Assembly (NCBI GenBank): GCA_015490805.1
Contig: WFXC01000036.1
Coordinates: 1 to 64,000, forward strand
Source of the DNA: Candidatus Kapaibacterium sp.
GTDB taxonomy: Bacteria > Bacteroidota > Ignavibacteria > Kapaibacteriales > WFXC01
DNA: 64,000 nucleotides
Reading direction: 5' to 3'
The number at the start of each line of letters is the position of its first letter. Position 1 is the stretch's first letter. Shown one piece after another: positions 56,234-64,000 of the stretch. Both the position numbers and the translations under genes were made by a program. Under the pieces are notes generated by a model that ran no database searches, was not told where the DNA came from, and saw only the letters and a list, made by a program, of their open reading frames with translations.

Positions 56234-57286
56234 TTATTTGACGACTAACGACGGTCCATCACTCAATTCCAGCAGACGTTCAATTGCCTGTTGAACTGAG
56301 ACAACAGAGAGATCGCGCATACAACGGAAGTGACGACGGGGACATCGGGGGCGTCCGTAGTGGGTGCAGGGACGACAGCCAAGTTGTTCCACTTCGCAGA
56401 GCTGGAAAGGAACTCGATAGGGAACGAAACCAAAAGCAGGGATCGTAGACCCATAAAGCGCGACTACCGGCTTGCGCCGCGCCGCTGCGATATGGACGAC
56501 CGCAGAATCGTTGCTGACCACCAGCGACACCTGGTCCAGAACACGCGCGGTCGCATAAATTGAGCGATGACATTCGATACCGGCAACAGCAGTCGCTGGC
56601 AGGTTGCGGGCAATGTGTTCACACAGTGGGCGATCTTCTGCACCACCAACGAGCACAGTGGGAATGCGAAAATCTGCATAGAGCATTGCAATCAGCCTTA
56701 TGAAGGACTCAGGTAACCACCGCTTGGTGAAGTGCCGCGCACCGGGAGCGCAGGCAATAAGTGGGTGGGAAGATCCTGTGTGATAAGCTGGCGGATACTG
56801 TTGCAATGAACGTTCCTCCGGTAGCCATAGTTCCAGACCCTCCAGATCCGGCTGTTCGATCCAGTCGGCAATCGTTTGTCGATAACGCTCAGGAATGGGG
56901 ACAATCCCATCATAGGGGTTAATGGGAGTGTAAACTGCCAGCAGTTTTCGCAGGCGATCTTTGTGCACTTTCCGCACGACTGTCCCTGTGCGCCAGCGGA
57001 TCAACAGGGAGTGCAGGTTTTTCTGCAGATCGATGACCACATCATAGGTCGGCAATTGTTGTTTCCACCGCAGCCGCTGCTGCCAGCGCCATTGTCGATC
57101 ATACTGCCAGAGGTGGTCGATGTAGGGATTAGCAGCATAAACTTCGGCAAAGTGGGTATCAAGGACAAAATCGATACGTGCAGACGGCAATGCTTTTCGC
57201 AATTGCCGCACGATGGGCGTGCTGAGCAGTACATCTCCCAGGGAACTCAACCGGATGATGAGGATAGCGTTCGGCCTGGTGCTCAA
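56234..57286 (-). CDS. Glycosyltransferase family 9 (heptosyltransferase)
   Basis: 350 residues from a TTG at 57286 that overlaps the nuoC stop (TTGA). The N-terminus ILIIRLSSLGDVLLSTPIVR is the GT9 signature. The C-terminal donor site includes SNDSAVVHIAAARRKPVVALYG and GCRPCTHYGRPRC. It would transfer L-glycero-D-manno-heptose from ADP-heptose to LPS inner core; the donor is made by rfaE1/rfaE2 at 29 kb. The Cys-rich tail is usual for this family. Confidence 0.87.
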   Translation of the reverse strand: MSTRPNAILIIRLSSLGDVLLSTPIVRQLRKALPSARIDFVLDTHFAEVYAANPYIDHLWQYDRQWRWQQRLRWKQQLPTYDVVIDLQKNLHSLLIRWRTGTVVRKVHKDRLRKLLAVYTPINPYDGIVPIPERYRQTIADWIEQPDLEGLELWLPEERSLQQYPPAYHTGSSHPLIACAPGARHFTKRWLPESFIRLIAMLYADFRIPTVLVGGAEDRPLCEHIARNLPATAVAGIECHRSIYATARVLDQVSLVVSNDSAVVHIAAARRKPVVALYGSTIPAFGFVPYRVPFQLCEVEQLGCRPCTHYGRPRCPRRHFRCMRDLSVVSVQQAIERLLELSDGPSLVVK

Positions 57287-57819
57287 GACTTTGTCTCAGT
57301 TGCTTTTGGATACTTCTCCGGCATTGGCAACGATCCGGGGACACCCATCAGCGGAAAATCTTTCCGAAGCGGATGCAGGGGTTCTCCCGTTACCGGATCG
57401 ACAAAGTCTTCGGGCATATAGAAGCGGCGCAGGTCGGGATGGTTGTCAAAAATGATCCCGAACATATCATACGTTTCTCGCTCATACCAGTTTGCACTTT
57501 CCCATACTTCCGTAACGCTCGGACAATGGGGGTGGTCTTCATCAATACCAACCTTCAGTCGAATTCGCATCCGGTGCTGGAGCGAAAGCAGAAAATAGAC
57601 AACCTCAAACCGGGGTTTGCGACGATTGTACCAGTCGACAGCCGTAATGTCTGTAAGCATTGCAAACTGGAGTTCCGGATGATCCCGCAGCAGCGTTGCG
57701 GCTTCCACCAGACAGTCCTTTGGAATTCGGAACGTATAGTCACCCCGATGCTCTTCAACCTCGACAGAGGAGCAGCAACTGGAAAGGATGCGAACAATGC
57801 GTTCAGGGTCAATTGCCAT
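57283..57819 (-). CDS. nuoC: NADH-quinone oxidoreductase subunit C (30 kDa)
   Basis: 178 residues. The signature WYERETYDMFGIIFDNHPDLRR is the respiratory-chain 30-kDa motif, and DFPLMGV with the LHPLRKDFPL segment ends the domain. It belongs to the hydrophilic arm of complex I. No other nuo gene is in the window: the neighbours are a hydroxylase and a heptosyltransferase, so either the rest of the complex lies elsewhere or this copy is isolated. Confidence 0.92.
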   Translation of the reverse strand: MAIDPERIVRILSSCCSSVEVEEHRGDYTFRIPKDCLVEAATLLRDHPELQFAMLTDITAVDWYNRRKPRFEVVYFLLSLQHRMRIRLKVGIDEDHPHCPSVTEVWESANWYERETYDMFGIIFDNHPDLRRFYMPEDFVDPVTGEPLHPLRKDFPLMGVPGSLPMPEKYPKATETKS

Positions 57820-57850
57820 TTGCTTCTGTCCTGCTGTGCAACCTTACACC

Positions 57851-58492
57851 TTAGGCTGTCTGCGATGACCGATTTTCTCGCTTTGGCATTGTACCGAAGA
57901 CATAATCCCACAAGGGAGAGCTGACTCCAAAATACTGTTGATCATCCTGGAAATGGTGGCGCATATGGTGTTTTTTCAACCACCGCCCGATCTTCCCTTC
58001 CATCCGCCAGTGATGTGTTGCATAATGAATGGTGTCGTAAGCGATATATCCGGCAACGAAACCAGCAAAGAGCGGAAGATGGTAAGGAGCGAAGATCCAG
58101 GCGAAAAGGTAGTAGAACAACACTGCCAGGGGAGCGCTGACCAGTAAGGGCATTACCAGTCGAGTGCTGTCATTGGGATAGTCGTGATGGACGCCGTGGA
58201 TCAGAAAATGAATTTTTTGTCCCCATTCGCTTTTTGGCTCGTAATGAAACACCCAGCGATGCAGAGAATATTCTGTGAAGGTCCACAACACGACACCTGC
58301 AACAAAAGCGGCAACAATGGTAGAGATCGAAAATTGCTGAGCGCTCAAATACAACAGAATGGCAACGACTGGCGTGTACACCACCACCGGCGTTGCTGGA
58401 TGAACGTGCGAAAGAGCTTCTAAGACAGGATTTTTGAAGAGCCGGACGCTCTCGTCCTTACGCGATACAAACATTCGTTTCCGCTGAGCCAT
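57851..58492 (-). CDS. Fatty acid hydroxylase/sterol desaturase-family protein
   Basis: 213 residues with four hydrophobic segments. The His-box diiron ligands are FTEYSLHRWVFHY, HGVHHDYPND, IHYATHHW and KKHHMRHHF. This pattern fits 2-hydroxylases of fatty acyl chains (FA2H/Scs7-like). By analogy with Bacteroidota it may hydroxylate lipid A or sphingolipid acyl chains. The leader has GAGGAGG seven bases before the ATG and CATAAAGAGGA overlapping it, part of the sequence complementary to the candidate sRNA. Confidence 0.85.
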   Translation of the reverse strand: MAQRKRMFVSRKDESVRLFKNPVLEALSHVHPATPVVVYTPVVAILLYLSAQQFSISTIVAAFVAGVVLWTFTEYSLHRWVFHYEPKSEWGQKIHFLIHGVHHDYPNDSTRLVMPLLVSAPLAVLFYYLFAWIFAPYHLPLFAGFVAGYIAYDTIHYATHHWRMEGKIGRWLKKHHMRHHFQDDQQYFGVSSPLWDYVFGTMPKRENRSSQTA

Positions 58493-58582
58493 TTGTTCGC
58501 CTCCTCTTTATGAAACTTCTGAACAATCTTTGAGATCGCTGCCCGTTCATTGGGCATTTCTTCTATCAAATTGGAACTTCCA

Positions 58583-59311
58583 ATGCCCTCTGAGGTTGTC
58601 AAAAATAACGAATTTGGCTCAAATAACCACATTCCTGAACCCACCGCCATTGTGTGTGCCAATGGTGACATTCCACCGAAGGATTTTTTTCGATTTTTTC
58701 CTCATCTTCCCATTATCGCGACCGATGGGGCGGGTTTGCGACTCCTGCAGGAGTACCACATTCTGCCCAGCGTTGTGATTGGCGATTTTGATTCCTCCGA
58801 TCCGGCGGCATATCCGGTGCCGACTGTGTATGATCCTTCGCAGGAAGAACCGGATTTTGAGAAAGCACTGCGCTATGCCCTGCAGCAGGGGCATCGAAGT
58901 ATACTGATCACTGGCATTCACGGACAGGATTTTGACCACACGTTGAACAACTGGAGCATCTACATTCGGTATTCACGTCGACACTTTCTCTGGATTTATG
59001 ATCATCAGCAAATTGCCATCGGGGTTACCCGGTCAGTGCGGTGTTCAGTACAGCCCGGGGATACTATTTCGCTTATTCCGCAACCAGCGGCTTTGCTCAC
59101 GACACACGGTTTGCAATGGGCGCTGCGGCGGGAATGGTTGCGGCTGGGCAGGCGGGAAGGTGCCCGGAATCGGGCAGTTGCTTCAGAAATTATCATCGAG
59201 GTTCACAAAGGGAGCTGTTTGTTGTTCTTCCCGGCACGCTTTCCGTCTTTTCCAAAAATTGTGTACATTGGTAATTCGACAAGTCAACCAATAGAGGGAG
59301 CACAGCAGTGA
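58583..59311 (+). CDS. thiN: Thiamine pyrophosphokinase
   Basis: From the ATG at 58583 the protein is 242 residues; a TTG at 58550 would extend it by 11. The ThiN motifs are PIIATDGAGLRLLQE, PSVVIGDFDSSDP, PDFEKALRYAL and ITGIHGQDFDHTLNN. The family transfers pyrophosphate from ATP to thiamine. The N-terminal 40 residues are variable. Its coding start overlaps a minus-strand promoter for the hydroxylase gene. Its stop overlaps the esterase GTG (GTGA). Confidence 0.88.
   Translation: MPSEVVKNNEFGSNNHIPEPTAIVCANGDIPPKDFFRFFPHLPIIATDGAGLRLLQEYHILPSVVIGDFDSSDPAAYPVPTVYDPSQEEPDFEKALRYALQQGHRSILITGIHGQDFDHTLNNWSIYIRYSRRHFLWIYDHQQIAIGVTRSVRCSVQPGDTISLIPQPAALLTTHGLQWALRREWLRLGRREGARNRAVASEIIIEVHKGSCLLFFPARFPSFPKIVYIGNSTSQPIEGAQQ
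58600..58625 (-). promoter_or_regulatory. Putative promoter of the hydroxylase gene
   Basis: Minus strand: TATTTTTG (58607-58600) with TATTTG (58625-58620) 12 bases upstream, the same spacing as at atpD and 32.4 kb. A weak TGTG lies at the -33 distance. It is inside the start of the thiamine pyrophosphokinase gene. Confidence 0.45.
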
Positions 59312-60042
59312 AGCGGGAAATTCATCGATGGTGGAGCCCGGCGCTGGAGCGAGAAATGCCTATCGTTGCTTACGGGCATTATGGATTTGCCCTGTTGTTG
59401 TTTCCGACGGCAGCAGCGGATTTTCTGGAATACGAACGGTTTTATATGATCGATGCGCTCCGTCCTTACATCGAGCGGGGGGTTGTGAAGGTGTATTCCA
59501 TCAACAGTATCAACAATGAAAGCTGGCTCAATCCCCGAATTCCACCACGGCAGAAATCCCGGCGGCATTACCAGTACACACTGTATGTGGAAAACGAAGT
59601 TGTGCCTTTTATTTTTACCCATTGCAATGGTCGGGTGCCGATCATCACTTCAGGTGCTTCTTTCGGTGCCCTCCACGGTGCTAATTTCCTGTTCCGCCGT
59701 CCGGATCTGTTTGAAGGAACGATTGCAATGAGCGGTATTTACGACCTCAAAGTGTATACCGATGGCTACTTCGATGAGAATTGCTACTTCAATTCACCGA
59801 TCGATTACTTGCCGAATTTGAATGATCACCGTATTCTTTCCTTGCTTCAGCAAAAACAGCATATCCACTTGTTTACTGCTCAGGGACCTTACGAGCATCC
59901 CCAGGCAACATACGATCTGTCGAATATCCTCAAGGTGAAGGGCATCCCCCATACCCTGGATGTGTGGGGAACGGATATGCCGCACGATTGGCCCACGTGG
60001 CGCGCGATGCTACCGTATGCAATTGAAAAGTACTTCTTGTGA
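59308..60042 (+). CDS. Esterase-family alpha/beta hydrolase
   Basis: 244 residues from a GTG that overlaps the thiamine pyrophosphokinase stop, with GAGGGAG upstream. The nucleophile is in IITSGASFGALHGANFLF (GxSxG type), and FPTAAADFLEYERFYMIDAL and INSINNESWLN are conserved in the esterase family (PF00756-like) found in Bacteroidota. No signal peptide; cytoplasmic. The substrate is unknown. The histidine is probably in GTDMPHDWPTWR. Confidence 0.83.
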   Translation: MKREIHRWWSPALEREMPIVAYGHYGFALLLFPTAAADFLEYERFYMIDALRPYIERGVVKVYSINSINNESWLNPRIPPRQKSRRHYQYTLYVENEVVPFIFTHCNGRVPIITSGASFGALHGANFLFRRPDLFEGTIAMSGIYDLKVYTDGYFDENCYFNSPIDYLPNLNDHRILSLLQQKQHIHLFTAQGPYEHPQATYDLSNILKVKGIPHTLDVWGTDMPHDWPTWRAMLPYAIEKYFL

Positions 60043-60082
60043 CCGGTGATAGAGTTGTTTCATTGAAAGTGGGAGTGGTAAG

Positions 60083-60937
60083 ATGAACTTGCAAAACGTT
60101 CTGGTCGTTGGCGCTGGCACAATGGGCAATGGCATCGCTCATGTGTTTGCTCAATCGGGATTTGCCGTGACGCTGGTGGATGTGAACGAGAATGTGCTCT
60201 CAAAGGCGGTAGCGACGATTTCGAAGAATCTGGATCGGCAGATCAAAAAAGGCATTGTGGCAGCCGAAGACAAAGAAGCCATTTTACAGCGGATTCAAAC
60301 CAGCACGGATCTGACAGCAGCAGCGGCGAATGCCCACTTTGCAATTGAAGCGGTGGTGGAATCCTTCGATGTCAAGAAGCAAATTTTCCAGACCCTGGAT
60401 CATCATCTGGCACCGGAGGTGATCATTGCAACCAATACCTCTTCGATTTCCATTACGGAGCTGGCAGCGACGACGCAGCGGCCAGATAAGGTCATCGGAA
60501 TGCACTTCTTCAATCCTGTGCCGGTGATGAAATTGTGCGAAATTGTGCGAGGGCTGGCAACCAGCGATGCGACCTACAATACGACCTTCCAGTTAGCACA
60601 ACAGGTGGGAAAAACCCCGGTCACTGTGCAGGATTATCCGGGCTTTGTCTCCAATCGGATTTTGATGCCAATGATCAATGAAGCGATTTATTGCGTGATG
60701 GAGGGCGTTGCTTCTGTCGAAGATATCGATACCGTGATGAAGCTGGGAATGAACCATCCGATGGGTCCGTTGACCTTAGCCGATTTTATAGGCCTGGATG
60801 TTTGCCTCAGCATTATGGAGGTTCTGCACAAAGGGCTGGGAGATGATAAATACCGACCCTGCCCGCTGCTTCGCAAAATGGTGGCGGCAGGACATCTGGG
60901 GCGAAAAACTGGCAAAGGATTTTATACCTACGAATGA
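60083..60937 (+). CDS. hbd: 3-hydroxybutyryl-CoA dehydrogenase
   Basis: 284 residues, the usual length. The NAD motif is [21 protein letters not shown]. The catalytic His-Glu region is [20 protein letters not shown] and the C-terminal helix domain contains [17 protein letters not shown] and [17 protein letters not shown]. It oxidises 3-hydroxyacyl-CoA in butyrate-type or beta-oxidation metabolism. It is followed by a bidirectional terminator. Confidence 0.95.
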   Translation: MNLQNVLVVGAGTMGNGIAHVFAQSGFAVTLVDVNENVLSKAVATISKNLDRQIKKGIVAAEDKEAILQRIQTSTDLTAAAANAHFAIEAVVESFDVKKQIFQTLDHHLAPEVIIATNTSSISITELAATTQRPDKVIGMHFFNPVPVMKLCEIVRGLATSDATYNTTFQLAQQVGKTPVTVQDYPGFVSNRILMPMINEAIYCVMEGVASVEDIDTVMKLGMNHPMGPLTLADFIGLDVCLSIMEVLHKGLGDDKYRPCPLLRKMVAAGHLGRKTGKGFYTYE

Positions 60938-60977
60938 GCGATTCGTGGGCTGAACCCTGTTTCTACCGGAAAGCAAT

Positions 60978-61016
60978 AAAAAAGGCAGGAGCCGTTGCTG
61001 ACTCCTGCCTTTGTGT
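60978..61016. terminator. Bidirectional rho-independent terminator
   Basis: AGGCAGGAG (60983-60991) pairs with CTCCTGCCT (61002-61010). The minus strand has six T after the stem and the plus strand a weaker TTTGTGTT. It closes hbd (plus) and the sigma factor (minus). Confidence 0.85.
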
Positions 61017-61034
61017 TCTGTAAAGCTGATTTGC

Positions 61035-61643
61035 TTATCCGTTGGATACCAGTGCTTCGTACAATTTCCCCAGGCGCTTGCGCAGATGTAAAACCGCATA
61101 CCGCTTACGCGCCAGCAGGGTGTTGATATTCACTCCCGTTTCCTCCGCAATCTGGCGGAATGGAATGCCTTCAAATTCGTTTTTGATGAACACTTCACGC
61201 TGTTCCGGTGGCAATTCTGCCAGCACTTCCTGAATGGCTTCCCAGATGGTTTGCCGCATCAAATCTCGCTCTGGATCTGCCGAGGTATCGACAATGGTTG
61301 CTTCAAATCCTTCGGAACCTTCCTCAATTTGTGAAGGCAACTGCATATCCGAAAAACTTTCTGCCTTTTTCTTTCGATACGAGTCGATGATCCGGTTCCG
61401 AACAGCAGTAAAGACCCACGATGCGATATTCTCAATTGGCTTGGTGACGTGGGCAGCCGCTGCTAAGACGTTGGTAAACACATCCTGTAAAATGTCCTCC
61501 GCATCTTCCGGCGTCCGTACGCGTTGCCGAATGAAGCCTAAAAACTTCTTCCGATCGCGCCGGAACAGTTCTTCAATTTGCTGAACCAGCGATTCATAGA
61601 TTTCCGGGTTTGCAATTTCCTGTGTCGTCTTCCGCTTCCTCAT
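61035..61643 (-). CDS. ECF-type RNA polymerase sigma factor
   Basis: 202 residues. Region 2 is at about 30-110 (RTPEDAEDILQDVFTNVL, WVFTAVRNRIIDSYRKKK) and region 4 at 140-190 (LPPEQREVFIKNEFEGIPFRQIAEETGVNINTLLARK). The middle linker is acidic. No anti-sigma gene is adjacent. A promoter with TATTTTTG lies 88 bases upstream of the ATG. It ends before the shared terminator. Confidence 0.9.
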   Translation of the reverse strand: MRKRKTTQEIANPEIYESLVQQIEELFRRDRKKFLGFIRQRVRTPEDAEDILQDVFTNVLAAAAHVTKPIENIASWVFTAVRNRIIDSYRKKKAESFSDMQLPSQIEEGSEGFEATIVDTSADPERDLMRQTIWEAIQEVLAELPPEQREVFIKNEFEGIPFRQIAEETGVNINTLLARKRYAVLHLRKRLGKLYEALVSNG

Positions 61644-61730
61644 TGCCTCTTTTTACACCATTTTTCCACAACTCACGTTAATAACAAATTTTAACCGTCA
61701 AAAGTTCCCATATTTTGGCTAAAAGCAGTG

Positions 61731-61756
61731 CAAAAATACAAAATTTTGCCCGAATA
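61731..61756 (-). promoter_or_regulatory. Putative promoter of the sigma-factor gene
   Basis: Minus strand: TATTTTTG (61738-61731) and TATTCG (61756-61751) 12 bases upstream, one mismatch from the TATTTG-N12-TAnnTTTG layout. Confidence 0.45.
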
Positions 61757-61935
61757 AACACTATCTGCAACTACTCTGAAGAACTTACAATGACTCTTTA
61801 TCCCTGCAAACCGTTACAGAAAGAAGCTCGCTATTTGCCGCCGTTGATGGTTGAACTGTGAGCAGCCTTGTTATACAGGTTTCAATGCCGTAATTCTCCA
61901 ACGCTGTTTCATAGTTTTGGACCTCGTTCTATGAA

Positions 61936-61953
61936 GCATTGCTTCAGCAATGC
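61936..61953. repeat. Solitary palindrome resembling the repeat family
   Basis: GCATTGC-TTCA-GCAATGC is a seven-pair hairpin with the tetraloop seen in the 13.7- and 36.3-kb clusters, but the GCTCCCAG tail is missing. Confidence 0.45.
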
Positions 61954-62363
61954 ATTTTCATTAGGGGCTGCCATAATGGCGGCATCGGAAGTGGTTCAGG
62001 GATGTGGGAATTGTGGCTCTACGACGTCTGATGACAGCATCCTGAGAAAAATTGCTGGGTATCAGATGCTGGACAATGCTTGATGCTGTCGTTAGATCCG
62101 TTCCATTGTTCGTAACTGTTTGTGACGCGAAGAGTGAGTCTGTTCTGATAGTACGCAAGCCTGAAACTGGATGCAAATGATGTGTGGCGGTGGGGTATGA
62201 TTGCTGTAAAACCCCTTTGGGATGTCTGTGGAAGCGATGGCGGTTCTTGGGATATTATGCTTAAACACTATGTAAAGGTAAAGGTTGGTGTTGGCTGAAC
62301 GTTTTTCGACGGTACGGACGCTATAATTTCGGTAGCAGAAGGCCCAAAGGGAAAACTGTGTAT

Positions 62364-63065
62364 TTATGATGAGGGTTGCTGCCCGGAACGGTGCTGTTGG
62401 AATTGGGCGATAAGGTTCTTTACTTCTGTGTCTTCAACCTGGTGAAAGTCCAGATAATAAGCCCCGACTGCTCCTAAAAACCGGTAGGGAGCAATTACAG
62501 CAACAAAGACGTCAGTCATAGAGGCTAAACGGACGAGGGTATCTCGGGGAAGGACGGGCACTGCACCAATCAGCCGCCGTGGCTGTTGTTTGCGCAGTAG
62601 GCGCAACCCAGCAAGAAAGGTGCTACCAGTGGCGACTCCGTCGTCGGTGAGAATCACATCCCGCCCTTCTATGGATTGTTCCGGGATCCATTGTCGAAGC
62701 AGCGCTGCTTTTTGCTGAATTTTTTGCAGTTCCTGCTCTTTCATTTCCTCAATGTAAAGCTCCGGAATGTGCAGCGAGCGTACCAGCTCTTTGTTCAGAA
62801 CGACATCTCCGTCCTGGGAAACTGCACCGATCGCTAACTCTGGGTTCCCAGGGGCGCCCAGCTTGCGAGGCAGGACGAAATCCAGATCGGCGTTCAATCG
62901 CGTTGCAATTTCAATGGCAACCGGAATGCCGCCCCGGGGAATGGCGATGACAACCGGACGGTGGAACATTTCCTGCTGCAGCGCCTCTGCAAGGAGGCGA
63001 CCGGCGTGCGTACGGTTCTGAAAAATCAAGCTTTCGTCTTCCGATAAAATGGTTACCCGTCCCAC
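62364..63065 (-). CDS. Phosphoribosyltransferase-family protein
   Basis: 233 residues from a GTG at 63065. The PRPP loop is VILTDDGVATGSTFLAGL (a TDDGVATG variant), with VVIAIPRGGIPVAIEIA and VLPRKLGAPGNPELAIGAVS. This branch is usually linked to a dienelactone-hydrolase-like gene or domain, as here. The base substrate is not known. The start overlaps the hydrolase end by 13 bases. Confidence 0.85.
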   Translation of the reverse strand: MGRVTILSEDESLIFQNRTHAGRLLAEALQQEMFHRPVVIAIPRGGIPVAIEIATRLNADLDFVLPRKLGAPGNPELAIGAVSQDGDVVLNKELVRSLHIPELYIEEMKEQELQKIQQKAALLRQWIPEQSIEGRDVILTDDGVATGSTFLAGLRLLRKQQPRRLIGAVPVLPRDTLVRLASMTDVFVAVIAPYRFLGAVGAYYLDFHQVEDTEVKNLIAQFQQHRSGQQPSS

Positions 63066-63718
63066 GTTTCTCCCCGCAGGTAGTGTTCAAACCACAAAGC
63101 CGCTTGCTCTGCTACTTGTTCTAAGGTGCCTGGCTCTTCGAACAAATGGGAAGCGCCGGGAATAACGACCAGCTTCTTAACCGGCGCTGCAAGATCATTC
63201 AATGCTAAGCGATTGATGTCCAGCACCACTTTATCAAGCTCGCCCACGATCAACAGCACCGGGCATAAAACCCGGAATAAAGCTGCCCCTGCTAAGTCCA
63301 CTCGCCCACCACGAGACACAACGGCTGCCACTTCTTCTGGCCGCTCGGCTGCTGCGATCAAGGCTGCCGCTGCTCCCGTACTGGCGCCAAAACATCCAAG
63401 AGGAACATCAGCAAAATCCTGTTTCGCCCGGATCCAGTCGATACTGGTAATTACACGCTGGCTCAGCAGGGAGAGGTTAAAACGATACTCCCGCGTTTGT
63501 ACATCCACTGCTTCTTCCTCCGGCGTCAGTAAATCGATCAGCAGGGTTGCAAAACCTCGCTGATTCAGATGCTGTGCAACAAATTGGTTCCGCGGACTGT
63601 GCCGACTACTCCCGCTGCCGTGGGCAAATAGAATCAGTCCATCCATTGGATCTGGCTGATGTAGATCCGCAGTGATGAATCCACCAGCTACGGGAATCTG
63701 TACTTCAACGGCTTGCAT
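63053..63718 (-). CDS. Dienelactone hydrolase-like alpha/beta hydrolase
   Basis: From the ATG at 63718 (GAAGGTGGCAAT upstream) the protein is 221 residues. The nucleophile is in GCFGASTGAAAALIAAA (S), the acid in VGELDKVV (D), and the His in PGASHLFEEPG. LILFAHGSGSSRHSPRN is the oxyanion loop. The family includes dienelactone hydrolase and esterases. It is upstream of the phosphoribosyltransferase and coupled to it by a 13-base overlap. Function in the pair is unknown. A -7 TAATTTTG lies 30 bases upstream. Confidence 0.83.
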   Translation of the reverse strand: MQAVEVQIPVAGGFITADLHQPDPMDGLILFAHGSGSSRHSPRNQFVAQHLNQRGFATLLIDLLTPEEEAVDVQTREYRFNLSLLSQRVITSIDWIRAKQDFADVPLGCFGASTGAAAALIAAAERPEEVAAVVSRGGRVDLAGAALFRVLCPVLLIVGELDKVVLDINRLALNDLAAPVKKLVVIPGASHLFEEPGTLEQVAEQAALWFEHYLRGETWDG

Positions 63719-64000
63719 ATTGCCACCTTCATTCCATTGCAGAATTACAAAATTACCAAAAATTGCGGTTTTCGGGGGATCAGGCAAACTGATGGAAACT
63801 GTGTACCGAATGAAACTTTTTACATCGCAGTGCGCCGGTCTTTTGCAAACACTCAATTGAAAGCAGTGGAGCTTGATCTGGTGTTGGGACTGCCAGAAGA
63901 TGATTCCGGTGAGAATGCCTTCGGAATAGCCTGGGAAATCTCAGTAGCGTTTCAAAATCGCCAATCTGGATGCCCAAAGCGCTGCTTTGAAGCAGAAGTC
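63719..64000. other. End of window, no supported gene
   Basis: About 280 bases. A minus-strand TAATTTTG (63755-63748) is the likely hydrolase promoter. A plus-strand frame stays open to the window edge but has no start codon or ribosome-binding site and no familiar motif, so it is not annotated. Confidence 0.5.

Larger units (their letters stand above)
61644..62363. other. Gene-poor region, about 720 bases
   Basis: Between the sigma factor and the phosphoribosyltransferase gene, with no convincing gene. It contains the sigma-factor promoter (61731-61756), a palindrome at 61936-61953 and, at 62150-62299, a short frame with DVWRWG and GSDGGSWDI that looks like the remnant of a YCF48/BNR-type repeat protein. 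No ribosome-binding site or start codon supports it. Confidence 0.5.

Noticed and set aside
61868-62083. Short plus-strand reading frame in the gene-poor region
   Set aside because: Low-complexity peptide with no homologous look and no ribosome-binding site.
63721-64000. Plus-strand open frame running to the window edge
   Set aside because: It has no start codon or ribosome-binding site, runs through the hydrolase promoter region and shows no known motif.

Overview
The window reads as a gene-dense chromosomal segment of a Gram-negative member of the Bacteroidota/Chlorobiota (FCB) group. The first bases encode the end of a type IX secretion (T9SS) sorting domain. Lipid A and inner-core genes (lpxH, lpxB, lpxK, hldE split in two, heptosyltransferase) point to an LPS outer membrane. 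bshB1 (bacillithiol), menA (menaquinone) and a split atpD-atpC locus fit the same group, and several upstream regions carry the TAnnTTTG -7 element typical of Bacteroidota-type promoters. I cannot assign a genus; an Ignavibacteria/Kapabacteria-like, non-phototrophic heterotroph is my guess. No rRNA, tRNA, CRISPR array, prophage or intact insertion sequence was seen.

Layout. 0-7 kb: T9SS cargo tail, riboflavin synthase, a minus-strand guaB-peptidase-glycosyltransferase operon and atpD-atpC. 7-14 kb: an unknown coiled-coil protein, then minus-strand genes: overlapping menA-LOG and lpxH, followed upstream by pncB and a sodium symporter. 13.7-14.05 kb: a palindromic repeat cluster. 14-24 kb: prfA; a degenerate tyrosine recombinase overlapping a cell-wall amidase; a small unknown protein with lhgO; dsbA-like, polA and a cation-transporter gene. 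24-36 kb: a chemoreceptor-like protein, pckA, a TPR lipoprotein-like protein, the hldE1-hldE2-SDR-ABC operon, an M3 peptidase, rdgB and an aminotransferase. 36.2-36.4 kb: a second palindromic repeat cluster. 36.7-43 kb: a secreted WN-rich protein, a papain-like peptidase, a methyltransferase, a thiamine-binding-like protein, then lpxB, an acyltransferase, lpxK and an amidotransferase. 43-48.5 kb: a nearly complete shikimate operon (aroF-aroB-aroDE-aroA-aroK, all but chorismate synthase). 48.7-64 kb: mgtE, tricorn-like protease, LexA-like repressor, birA, bshB1, rpiB, heptosyltransferase, nuoC, a fatty-acid hydroxylase, thiamine pyrophosphokinase, an esterase, a 3-hydroxyacyl-CoA dehydrogenase, an ECF sigma factor and a phosphoribosyltransferase/hydrolase pair.

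Most genes are in tight operons with 1-4 base stop/start overlaps (TGATG or ATGA), so translational coupling appears common. The most unusual signals are: a candidate small RNA near 32.3 kb with its own promoter and terminator, whose 18-nt linker is perfectly complementary to the expected 5' end of the 18.6-kb mRNA; a LexA-like repressor lacking the self-cleavage residues; a Xer-like recombinase lacking several catalytic residues; a hairpin repeat family whose stems covary while an eight-base tail is invariant; and a shared bipartite motif TATTTG-N12-TAnnTTTG upstream of four transcription units. All of these are read by eye and need computation or experiment to confirm.
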